A stretch of DNA of 64,000 bases from Parus major. Taxonomy: Eukaryota; Chordata; Aves; Passeriformes; Paridae. The stretch is taken from NCBI RefSeq assembly GCF_001522545.3, contig NC_031770.1:29797856-29861855 (forward strand), in the 5' to 3' direction. The number at the start of each line of letters is the position of its first letter. Position 1 is the first letter of the stretch. The position numbers were made by a program, and so were the translations under genes. The notes under the pieces were generated by a model. The model saw only the letters and a list, made by a program, of their open reading frames with translations. It was not told the DNA's origin and searched no databases. This document shows, in pieces, positions 49,391-60,540 of this stretch.

Positions 49391-49440
49391 GATTATTATT
49401 ACTCTTGTTGTTATTACTGTTATTGTTGTTATTATTATTT
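49391..49440. repeat. (TTATTR)n-like microsatellite
   Basis: Imperfect ATTATT/GTTGTT/ATTGTT triplet repeat about 350 bp upstream of the BTBD9 exon. Confidence 0.85.
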
Positions 49441-49783
49441 AAAACCTCCAGAGCACATATTTGCACTAACAGACCATTTTTGAAACAATAGGTCTCTAAT
49501 TTTGCTTTTCTTGGCAAATTAATCCAGAAACATTTTTAACAGATTTCACATCTCTTTAAAGACTTTTTTTTTTCTTCTTAAATTGTACTAGAGCCAGCAT
49601 CCTGACTAGATGCAAACCTGCTATGAAATTGATATTCTTTTTTACTCCTTTTTATTTTTTTTTCAACAGTTACTCAGTTCTTACGGTCTGCACATTATAG
49701 TCTAACTGAATCAATTATATTTAAGTGCACAGAAGTTGGTCATGTTTAACTTGTGGTGTTTACCCTTTTTTGTTTCCTTATAG

Positions 49784-49893
49784 GTATATTCGAATTGTTG
49801 GGACCCACAATACAGTGAACAAAGTTTTCCATATTGTGGCATTTGAATGCATGTTCACAAACAAATCCTTTACTCTTGAGAAGGGTCTGATAG
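49784..49893 (+). CDS. BTBD9: BTBD9 internal coding exon (end of first discoidin-like region)
   Basis: The 110-bp exon reads, after one base completing a split arginine codon, YIRIVGTHNTVNKVFHIVAF and then ECMFTNKSFTLEKGLI. This matches the end of the first F5/8 type C-like (galactose-binding fold) region of the BTB-BACK protein BTBD9, nearly residue for residue as I recall the mammalian protein. The acceptor is a pyrimidine-rich tract ending in TATAG at 49783; the donor is G|GTAAGAG with GT at 49894-49895. The length equals 1+36x3+1 bases, so it begins at the third codon position and ends after the first base of a valine codon. BTBD9 is a cytoplasmic and synaptic protein proposed to act as a Cullin-3 adaptor and linked to sleep, iron and dopamine phenotypes. 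The reading is open throughout with no damage, so this is a functional exon, not a retrocopy. Confidence 0.96.
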
Positions 49894-52800
49894 GTAAGAG
49901 ATAAAAACCATTTTTCTTTTTCATGAACTGTTGTAAACACTTGCCTTTTAAAGCTGGCCATTACTGTGCTCTACATCTGTTTCCATACAGAAGTCTCTAA
50001 ATTGATTTAAACAGTGTTGTAAGCATAGAATTAGTTGGCTAGTTCTTACAACTTCTATGAAATTCTGGTACTGTGGATTAATTAATGATGCTGCAGGAAT
50101 GCTGAAATTGAAATTAACCACTGCTGACAAAGCCACTGGTAGCCGAGTCAGTCAGTGCTGGCAATGTGATTTTTCTTCGCATGTCACAGTATGGTTGCTC
50201 ATGCCTCCCAGTAGGTTAGCCTGAATTCTCTTACAGGAAAAGACTAAACACAGCTATTTATTGTAGTGATGATGGATCTGGACATTTAGGGCATCTTATA
50301 CAGTCTGGTTACAGCTCCTGAAAGTAAGTTCTCATGAATTGATTTCCTCTCCAAAGAGCCATAGAGATGCTTAACCATGGCAGAACATATTGTCTATGCT
50401 GCTATTATACTCAGAACACCACACTGATGGAGCTCTCAGCTCTGGACAGTTTTTATTACACTTATTTAAGTAACTTTTTGTTACTTAAGGTAGAAATCCC
50501 CAACAGTTCAATGGTACTGAATGATAAAATGTGTCACAGAAAGACTTAATATTGATTTTTTTTTAAATGGTTCAAATGGGTTGTTTTCTGTGCTTTCTTC
50601 CATATAAACTCACAGAAGTCAGATCCTGAAGTTGATTGAGGAGAGAGTATTTAGTAGTTGTCTAGGTAGAATTTCCTACAGTTTATTACTCATGGCATAA
50701 AATCAAGAATTTCAGCAAAATTTTCAGAGTTCATGCTGGTTTTAAACATATATTTAAATATGTACCTGTGACAGATGGAAGGGAAAACAGTTTTCAAAAT
50801 AGGATGAGAAAGAAGATTTTTAGTAAGACATAGTCACTTTCAATTTTTTTTTGAGAAAACTATAATATTTAACCATGAAAAACCAAGACCCAATTCCCTG
50901 TGCATTATACAAAGGCAAATCAAAAGCCTTCCCTTTGTTTTAGGTAGTGTGCAAGTAGCATTGCAATTACTATTGACTACGAAATAGAATAAGTAGTAAA
51001 GAAGAACTGTGTTAAAAGAAAACATCTCCCTTCAGTAAGCTAGTTAGTAGAGAAACAAAGTAGCTCAGATTTGATAAACCTTTTCAGCTAAATTTCATAG
51101 TTAGGACTGCCAGCTATGAATTTTTAGAAACTTCTTACAAAATCAGTGCGTACGAATATTTGTTCACATTTTATTTCAGGTGATCAAACTTACATAGTAA
51201 ATGCTGAATTTGGGACTTAAGTAATTTTTTTTTTGAGTGTTAATGCAAGGATTGTTTGATCATAAGTAGGCAAGGCAGTGAATCTGTGCATTTGTATAAG
51301 TGAACTTATAAGTGACCCATCTTTCATAGACTCAATTATTTTTTCTGGTTGAGTGATCAGTCTGGTGAGACAAACTATTTGATCTATTTCAACATTTCTT
51401 AAGTTTCAAGGGTAATCTAGGGAATGGAGTCTTTATAAGGTTTTATTAAAGATTCTCCCCTTGTGACAGTGTTTTTGTAGAATCTTATAGGTCAGTAGGG
51501 TCTGGACAGTGTAAGTGAGGGTTTCTGGTGTTAATGTTGATTGTTAATCGAGGGCAGCTTTGCTGTTGTTCAGTGTGATTCAGTCAAGCTGTTGTACGCG
51601 TAACTCATTTGAAGTAATCAGCAATAAGGGAAGAGAGGCCTGTAGGTTTTCACAGCTTTTTATGGTTAAGGGATGTTAGTCAATACAATTTATAGAAAAT
51701 TAAAAGTAAGAATTTGGGGAGTAGTTAATTGAAAGTAGGATGTGGATAGTCTTCCAACTGTCAGTGAGGCACTAGCAGTTGTATACATGACCCTGCAGAG
51801 TTTATGGTGAGAGAGATACAACTGGATTTGGGGACTATTTGAGGCCTGTCCAGTTGTGAAATGGAGCAGGGGCACCTCTGACTGTTCCATCAGAATTTTT
51901 GGCCATCAGTATTGCATATTCAAAAATATTCTCAACAAGTTAAATCCAGCAAAAAGATATTATATCCATTTAATGCTTTTTTTTTATACCTCTGATGATT
52001 AACATAAGGTGCCATATTGTATGACCCTGAGTTCAAGCAGACTCTCTGTCTAAGGTCCACTTGTGTAAAAACTCAGTATGAGTACCAATGTGTTGGCACA
52101 GATTTATTTTATTGCTCTGATGAGGATTTGTAATGTTTGTTTCTGTTTCTGAAGTGACCAGATAGGATTAAAGTGAATTGAAAGCGATTAGGAAAAATTA
52201 ACAAAATATATGAAAGTGCATTAATCAGAGTAGATTGCTTTTAAGCTTGACTGAGTAGAGAAACTTTCATCGTAAACCCTTGAAAAGCAGTTCATTGGGT
52301 TCATTGCTTATCCCATATGATATTAAATATTAATATAAGTATTAAATTAGGTTAGAACGAACACAGATGCTGTTTCTACACCCTGTTTAATAAAACACTG
52401 AAGTATTGGTTAGCCCTTGAAGGCCAAAAGGTCCTTTCAGAAAGACTATGTGACCCCTACTTCTACCAAAACAACACTGAAGATAATATGTGAAAGACTT
52501 TGTCCTTTGAAAACTCACTCCAAAGAAATGAGGCCTCTGAGGTATTTGGTTAGAGACCAATTATGTGGAGACTTGAGTAATTATTTATTTATTTTTTGTG
52601 AAAGACATTCAACTTGATCAACAAATAATAAAAATGAAGTGCTGTTTCGTGATAACAATATAATGTGTTATGGTGTACAAGGTTTTAATGAAAAATTCTT
52701 GACATATTACAATTAACATTTAATGTGGAAGATTATTTATATAGTTACTTTGAACAATACTGGATGTGTTAGTAACATGACCCAGTGGTAGCTGAGTAGG

Positions 52801-55800
52801 AGTTTTCAAGCAGAAGTAGCAGAAAATACTCTTTATAGCACTGTCTGGTGTTTAAGTATCGTTTTACAGTTTCCTGTCTTGTGAAATGAGGTGATAGAAA
52901 GGAATGTAATCATATGAAATTATTTCCCTAATGCAGATGTTAAGGTTGAAATGTATTTTTCTTTTTGGCATAGTATTATCTTTTAATGTGTAAGTTAACA
53001 ATTTTACGTATTAAATTCATGATATTGACATAACTCTTTCATTTAACAATCATGCAAATATTCTTTGATCTCACAATCATAGTGCTTGCTTATAATGAAC
53101 TTCTGCTTATGAAATTTTGAATGGTCTTTAGCCATTAATTTTTAATCTAGAATCCAAAACAAAATAATATTTTCACAAATAAGAGGCATACTCCTTTGGA
53201 AGCAGTACCTGGTGTCATGCAATGTATTGTAAAATGTTCTAATCTGCCCAGTGGCAAGAAGTTACAACAGCAGTTAAAGGACTGCTTCTGTGCAAGGCCT
53301 CTTTAAGTTTCTGGGCATTTTTTTCCCCACCTTAGTAGAGGAAAAAAATCCTCTTTTCTGTCTCAAATGAAAGAACAAATTATAACCTCAGTCCTTTAAT
53401 CACTACTCAATGCTGAGGGGCAGTCAAGGATTATGGGGGCTTGGCCAACCATCTGTCTGATTTTGAGCCTGGTGAAAGTCATTGGGAGTGCAATGTGTAT
53501 TGGTTTTCCATGAAGCTGTGTTGGTCTGAAGTCTGTCTCAGTCTATCAGACTGTCCTGTAACTTATACATTACACATGAAAGACGTAACAGTGAATAATG
53601 ACTGAAGAGCAGAAGATGGATGTAAAACAATGGAATGTCGTTGGTCACCCTCTGGGGAATGCTGTTCAGTAATTAGGAACCATCGTGAACCTTCATTTGT
53701 ATGCTGTTCAATGCCTTAGGAGAACTTGTTTTAAAAGGCATAAAATTATACAAATAAAAATTCATTTGTCTTTTAATCTGGCAGTTATTTAGGAAAAAAA
53801 ACCCAACAAACCAAACAAAACTGAATGTGTAAAAGGGAGAAACCAGTCATACCAGTTTCCTAGTGTGTGCTTCAGGTTTATGAAAGATTGCTTTCTCTCC
53901 ACAAGGAAGCAGTGAGAGATGCTGGCTTTTGTCTAGTTTAATGTTGGGTCCACACAAAGCTACCATATTTTGTTTTTTCTCTTTAAAAAGGGTTCACATT
54001 TTTCCCAAACAATGGAGGCTTACCCAGCAGTATGTCAGCTTTGCTGTAGCTGTAGCTTTAGGAAATTGTGAAATGTTGAAGACAATGTAAATACTGAAAG
54101 GAAAATTTTACCATTTCTGCAAGAAAGGACAGCCATATAGTCAGTTTTGAGAGTGATCTGTTCATATAGTTCCAGGTTTTTGGGTTTTTTTATTCTTTTC
54201 TGTCTGTTTCCAGTGCCACAAGAAGGGGTACACACTTCCTAAAACAGCTCATGTTTCTGAAAGCCTTTTGTAGACATGTTTAATGAAAGAGCCCTGTAGC
54301 AGCCAATTAGTAGGCAATGAAAAGTATGTCCAGTTCTAGTGACTTGAATGGTTTTGTTCTATTTTATTGGATTACAAATCATGAGCTGTAGCAAGTATCA
54401 AGTGAATAATCAGCTTTCTCTGAAGTTTCTCTAATACAATTTCTGACAGTTGGACAAAAACACGTATTACTGGGGTTTTCTTTTATAGCTAAATATGGCT
54501 TGCAGAAAGCTTTTCACTGAAACAAGTGAAAATACTGTTGATACTTTTGTGAAGCTGATATTTTTGAGCTCTTGATTTCTTTGAATAATTCAATTGAAGA
54601 TTCAAATTAAATTTAGTAATTTCATCACTAAGTTTCAACGCAAGAAAATAGATTACGTGGAATGAAGGACAGGACGTGTACTTTTAATTAACCAAAAAGT
54701 CTGTAGATTTCATATTTTTTCTACCATGTAGCAAATACACAAGGGCTAATTCGTATATTGAATAAAGATTAGACTTAACAAATTTTTTGCGTGTGGAAAG
54801 TGAAAGCAAAATACCTAATACCCTTTTAATTCTTTAATACAATATGATCAAACTCAAGTAATCCTTGCATCCTTAATTCTCAGGTTTTTTTTTTTTTAGT
54901 CTCTGCTTTCTATTTTCCAAACACCCAGGAAGGAAACTTGTAAGCTTAGTAGATGTTCAAGAAGAGAAGGAATGCAATTTTATAGCTAAAAACTGAGCAA
55001 TTTGAAGCTGAACACTTAACAGATGTAATCATGAGAGGAGAATCACTCCTTCGTACTAAAACAAAATTTGTTTCTTATAGTGCAATTTCTTGTTTATAAT
55101 TTCTTCACAATGATCGTTTTATGTCTTAAGAGAATTCACTAAAATGAACAGTTTTGTTACAATGATGACACATAAGCTGAGAACTTTTGACTATTGCCTA
55201 GAGTGCAGTATAAATATATTCAACAGTCCATAATGCTTTAAATTGCTGCTTTCCTATAAAGTAAGACTATGTACTACATATCCTATGCTATCTCCCTGTA
55301 TGTTTATTTTCATAATTCATTTAAGGTTTATTAATGGCTGGCTTTATGAAACAGTAAAACACCCACTTTTTTCTGTTCCTTCCTGTGTTGCAAAAAGTTA
55401 TTTGAGGATTTTCTTTCATTTCCACGCCCACAAACATTGTAGTGAAGTCACAGTGGATGGACACAAAGCAAAAACTGACCTGTCCAGAATGAGAGATGAA
55501 AGGAAGTAGTCTACACTCAGATATGGAAGCCACTTAACAGCGGCAGCATGAACATTTTTTTTTCAGAGTGCTTCAGGGCAAAAAAAAATTTCTTATGAAA
55601 AATCAAGTATGCTAAGAAGACAAAGGATGAGAAACAAGCGTAAGGAGTGATAAATAAATATGACTGAGGCTACAAAACACTTCTGGTACATTTTTATCTT
55701 GGAAGATCTCTAAGGACAGTTGAATAGCAGACCTGTCTTACCTTTAAATATAGTCAGTATTGATGACAGGCCGTGTCTTGAAAATTGCAATTCTTTATAA

Positions 55801-57202
55801 AGATATCTTTATAAAGATATAAAGAATTAAATATACTGCTAGTTCTTCAGTGCTCCATACTGCAGTATAAGATAAGGAGACAAGAAAGTAATTTTTAATG
55901 AATGTTTGATGCTGTTGTCCTCTATCCTCAATCATCTTCTCCATTTGTTTGCTTACAGAATGTGTTTGCTTTGCTGACATATGTCTTTTCTGTTCCATAA
56001 AAGCAAATCAAACTTTACAGCCCAAAAATGTTGTGTGAACAGCAAGGGAAAAAAAAAAGCCACAACAAATTTTGTATTTATAATCTATTCTTTTCTCTGA
56101 CAGTATTGGTTACTGTAAGAGCTGGATAGCTGGTGAAAAGAAAAAAGAAAAAACAAGAAAACAAGACTTGGTTTTAACAGTTTGTATTTGTAAATAAGTG
56201 ACCTAGATTGAAACATAAATTCTAATGGGAATGTGAAAAAGGAAGACAACCAAAACAGCTGAAAATACAGCACAGAGCAGTGTCCCCACAAGATGGTACT
56301 TTTAATAAATTTATCAAGTGTATATAAAAGATGAACATTCAGAATAGGGAGTAGCAGACCCCCTACAGAAAAGGAACAGGATGGCACATTCTGAACACTT
56401 CAATTAGTCAGTCACTTTCTAATTAGCTGTTGTAGGGAAGACGACAGAATTATATTAAAAACACACCAAGACAGTTTCTGTACAGTTTTTAATGAGTTTG
56501 ACTAATCAGGGTCACATCTTCTTAGGAGGGTCATGGATTAGTGCAGAAATCTAAATGTGAGAAGAGGGAGCAGGATGATGCTCAGAGGGCACGCAGGGAA
56601 AATATTGCATGAACTGAGCTGCACTACATTCAATTAATCACTTATATAGCTCTTGGATTACTACTTGGCAATGAGTTTGCAGTTTTTTTCCCCTGTTTTT
56701 TAAGGTGTTTTTGTTGGTTAAGGGCTTTCTTAAGATTATGCTTTTAATACCAGTAACAGAGTGAAATCACAGAATTCATGAAAAAAAATTATCTCTTTTT
56801 TTTGCATGCTGAAGACTCATACAGTTAGCTCTGAAGTTTCTCATAGCTATGTTTCAGCCATTTTTGGATGTTGTAGTAGAGGGAAGTTTCATCATGAAAA
56901 CAGGAAGAAAATATTTAAAAATTTCTGAACTTTTGCTGGACAAGGTATTTTTTCCCAGTTGTGTTGAAAGAGTGCTTTCATATCACCAGTACTGAAATCG
57001 ATCTGTTAATTTAGTAAGCTATTCTGGAATCAATGCTATAAAAACTGTACCACTTGTTCATAGTTCATGTTACGTGAATTAAATTTCCTTCTGTTGAGCA
57101 TATTTTCTTTTTTTTTACAGTTCTTCTCCAGAAATAAAGACCATTGGCATCTGAAGTGTTTTCTGACTGTATGTCTTTCATCTTTGTGTTTTTTATTCAC
57201 AG
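49894..57202 (+). other. BTBD9: BTBD9 intron between the two exons (7.3 kb)
   Basis: Phase-1 intron bounded by GTAAGAG and TTATTCACAG. It is AT-rich with no recognisable CR1 or LTR. It holds a perfect 26-bp palindrome at 55792-55817, an A/C-rich stretch near 53793-53820, and short T runs near 51223 and 54886. Open frames inside (for example 55243-55509 and 56085-56387 on the other strand) have no familiar motif or splice support and look accidental. Confidence 0.85.
55792..55817. repeat. Perfect 26-bp palindrome
   Basis: Self-complementary sequence centred on GATATC; its inner part is TTTATAAAGATATC followed by the mirror complement. A further copy of AAAGATATAAAG follows directly. Confidence 0.92.
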
Positions 57203-57392
57203 TTCCCACTGAAAATGTTGCAACAATTGCAGACTGTGCCAGTGTGATTGAGGGTGTAAGTCGCAGTCGCAATGCCTTATTGAATGGAGACACAAAAAAC
57301 TATGATTGGGATTCTGGATACACATGCCACCAGCTTGGGAGTGGAGCTATTGTAGTGCAGCTGGCACAGCCCTACATGATTGGATCAATACG
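57203..57392 (+). CDS. BTBD9: BTBD9 internal coding exon (second discoidin-like region)
   Basis: The 190-bp exon starts after TTATTCACAG and ends at CG|GTAAAG. The two opening bases TT complete the valine codon begun in the 49784-49893 exon, and the last two bases CG start an arginine codon finished in the next exon outside the window (2+62x3+2 bases). It encodes VPTENVATIADCASVIEGVS, then a segment with NALLNGDTKNYDWDSGYTCH and a final QLAQPYMIGSIR. This is the first half of the second F5/8 type C-like region of BTBD9. The repeat echoes the earlier region of the same protein, as expected for the duplicated fold. Compared with my memory of the human protein, the third residue is Thr instead of Met. 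No stop or frameshift is present. The following exon (beginning LLLWDCDD in mammals) was not found before 64000. Confidence 0.97.
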
Positions 57393-60043
57393 GTAAAGTC
57401 ATTAATTTTTCTCTAAACTGGGGGCCACAGGAGAATTTTTGCTGAGCAGTTATTTTCTTTAGAATGTATGACATCTCGAAATTACATTAATTAGGGGGCT
57501 AGTTCACTAGTTTGGCTTCTTCAGTATTACAGGCATGTTAAAAATTAAATATCTTAATTATATGTCAAGATACATGAATGCAGTTCCAGAAGATACTGCG
57601 TTTAGGTATAAAAGAAGCATAACAGCAGTAACAGTCAAATTATAAGATTAAAGTTATATACGTATTTTAAAATAGAATTTAATTGCTGTCTCACTTATGG
57701 TTAAGTAGGTGCAGTTACTCTTATCCACTTCATTCTGAAAACAATTTTCTTGAAGAAAATCATCATGTCAAGTCAGCCAGACTTCCTTTTTGATATACCA
57801 ATTAGTGCTAGTTCTGACTTAAACATGGAGGGTGTAATAAAGGTACAGCAACCTGAATATTGATTTACAAGGCTGGATTAGTCAATTTGGTTTGGAGTTC
57901 ATTGGGCTGTTTCTACTGTAAATGTGCATATACATATGAAGATCAAAATTTTGGCTGAAGTAGAGACTTAGAAAATGGATAGGAGGGTAGGATTTTCCAC
58001 AGGTGAAAGGAAAAATATTCTTGCCAATTTCAGATTCTCTGACTATTAATGTTTTGTGTGTTTGTTTCATAAAGTCATACATACAAAACCTTGCCTTAAT
58101 GGCATCATGGTCTTTGTAAATTTAGACTATATAGTCAGGGACTTAATTTGTATGCTCTGTGACAGTGAAATAAAGATTTCTGAAGTTCAGAAGTACCAGT
58201 GATCAAAGGCTGAAATCCCAGGTGAGTACAGGCTTGCAGCAAAGACCATGTACATAGTAAGTATTTCTAGGAGCTCAGTGCCTTCCCTCTGTTAAGAGCT
58301 GCCAAGTGAGATTTGAAAGCTCTTTTATAACTGCCAATTTCTGGTCTGTGTGGTTTGGTTTTGGCCTGTGGCATTGCTATGATGGTTGTAAAACTTTGAA
58401 GAAAAAGTTTGATCAGACATCCAGGCAAATCCCTAACCCAACAAAAGTAGTGTTCTGTGTGTATGCAAGCTGTAGATGTTATGCATAATGCAAGTCTGGC
58501 ATTGTTCTCATTGTGTGAAACAAGTTGAGTAAGTGTGGTTGGCAACTTCCCACAGTTATTTGAGTTTGGTGTTGTTAATATTCTGTTAAATACTGCACCT
58601 CAAGTAGAAAACCAAGCAGTACTTAGATTGAAAATGCAGTTCCATCATTTTCATAACACTTTAACCTTAAGTAGCAGTTAAGGCTTTGGCCATATAAAAG
58701 AGAAGAGTATACTAAATAAAATGCATACTTTCTCTGTCTTCCTGTATTACTGTTTTCTGTTATCCTTCAATTGATGCATTGTACCATCTTTTCCAGTTAG
58801 TGAAAAAACCTGACTTCCCTGTAATAAATGATATGCTGTTGTTTATTCTTGTGCAGAAGATTTTTAATAAGTCTCTTTATTAAATAGTGTGTTAGGTGAA
58901 TTAAACTTTTGGTTGCCAAGAAATGATAACTGTGTAATCAGCAAGCATGTAGAGCAAACTAAAAAAAATAACCCAAATGTTACATAATTCAAAACTAATA
59001 GGCATTTAGTGATTTATGTGATATTGAATTGTACAGCAGCAGGCTCAGAGTCTCATCTTTCTTTGTCAGTTTTCCTGCATGTATAGTACAAACAAGATTA
59101 ATATCTTACTTTACAAAAATAACAATAATAAACATCATAGTCTGGGGTATCTTCTGTCAGAGGATACTACCTGCATTTCCTAGAGACAGAAATGCTAGCA
59201 GCATGTGGTTTTTCCATTTTTGTGTACTGCCTAGAAGAACACGTGCTTTGAGTTGCAGCCGTATCTATTGCAGGTCATAGGCAGCAAAGGGAAGCTGCTC
59301 CTTGGGGTGGGGAAGTGAAGATTCACTCTGTGTCATTTACAACTTGGCAAGGGTCTGGAACAAGTTCTGTATTTTGCAATGCTGAAGATTGTGACAATGG
59401 TCTCTGCAGCATCCGGAAATCTATATTTGGTACAGAAATCAAATAATATGAAAACTTAGATGACAGCAAAAAGTCTTAGTATTTAATCTTAATGGAAGCA
59501 AGAATTTTTTTTTTAACAGAATGTCTGCCTCAACTGATGGAACTGTATTCGCTGCCTGTTTTCCTGCTGTTTGCTTGTTTGAAAACTCCCTTGATCTCAT
59601 GCTGCCACCTAAGAGAAAAAAATTCTAGGAGCATTTGCTTTAGGCTGGCAGTACACCGTGACTACAGAATTACATGAATTCTACTACCCTCAGAAATCGA
59701 GTCATTATGCCCATGGGTTTGGATTTTAAGTGAATAATTAGGAATTAAAGTATGTACCTTTTTGTTCAGAAACACAAATGTGCCATTGAATGTATTTATT
59801 TCAGAGAGGTTAAATATATAAACCTTTTAAAAAAGGTAGTAGCTTCTTTTAGTCTATAGGAATGGGAATATCATTGGAGAGGGCCTCCAAGACATAGTAT
59901 GTTACCATGGCAACTAAATTCTGAGTAGGAAAAAAGCCAGAAGAACTATTGTTACTCAAATATGCCTTAGAAATGCATAGAGTTGAATGTTTCAGGAATA
60001 TATATTGTATGCTTGCTTTCTGCCAAAGTAATTCCAATGTCTA
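57393..60043 (+). other. BTBD9: BTBD9 intron downstream of the second exon
   Basis: Begins with the donor GTAAAG. AT-rich unique sequence; no further BTBD9 exon seen. Frames at 58267-58545 and 59029-59280 have no splice or family support. Confidence 0.7.
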
Positions 60044-60540
60044 AGAATCTTAGCACCCTTTAGGTTGGAAGAGACTTCAGGAAGAAGATATCTAGCATCA
60101 GGTTATTTTTCAAAGGAGGGCCAGTTATGAAAAAAGACCATCCTCATCAAGGCTTTATGCACACAAGTCTTGAAAATTTCCAAGGCAGGAAATTCCACAA
60201 CTTCTCTGGGTAGCCTTTGGTAACGTGCTCTCAGATATTGACAGGTGCTGTTAGGTTCCTCCCCAACCCTAAGCCTCTCCTTAGTCTTAACAAGCCAGCT
60301 TCCCCAGTCTTGCAGAGGGTGTGTGCTTCACTCATGAACATTTTGATGATCCTCTGCTAGAATTGCTCAGATGTATCAATGTTCTATTTGGATCTAAAAA
60401 GGGATTCAGTATGCCAGGCATGATCTAACAAGTGTCAAGTACAGAACAATAATCTCTTTCCATTGTTTTGTTGGTTCAGTTCCTGTTACTCCAGCTCTGT
60501 ATGTTTCTAGCCTTGATCGCTGAGAAGGTGCACAGGCAAC
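60044..60540 (-). mobile_element. Old CR1 LINE fragment, antisense
   Basis: Starts AGAATCTTAGCACCCTTTAG, GTTGGAAGAGACTTC and continues with degraded CR1 complement: AATTCCACAACTTCTCTGGG, CTTAACAAGCCAGCTTCCCC, TTCACTCATGAACATTTTGA, TCTAACAAGTGTCAAGTACA. More diverged than the copies at 22-25 kb, so probably older. Edges approximate. Confidence 0.75.

Larger units (their letters stand above)
45761..49783 (+). other. Intronic sequence upstream of the first BTBD9 exon
   Basis: AT-rich. Contains the palindrome at 48754-48776 and a TTATTG/TTATTA microsatellite at 49391-49440. The 91-codon frame at 47978-48253 has no known motif. The last ~30 bases form a good polypyrimidine tract and acceptor for the exon at 49784. 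Confidence 0.6.
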
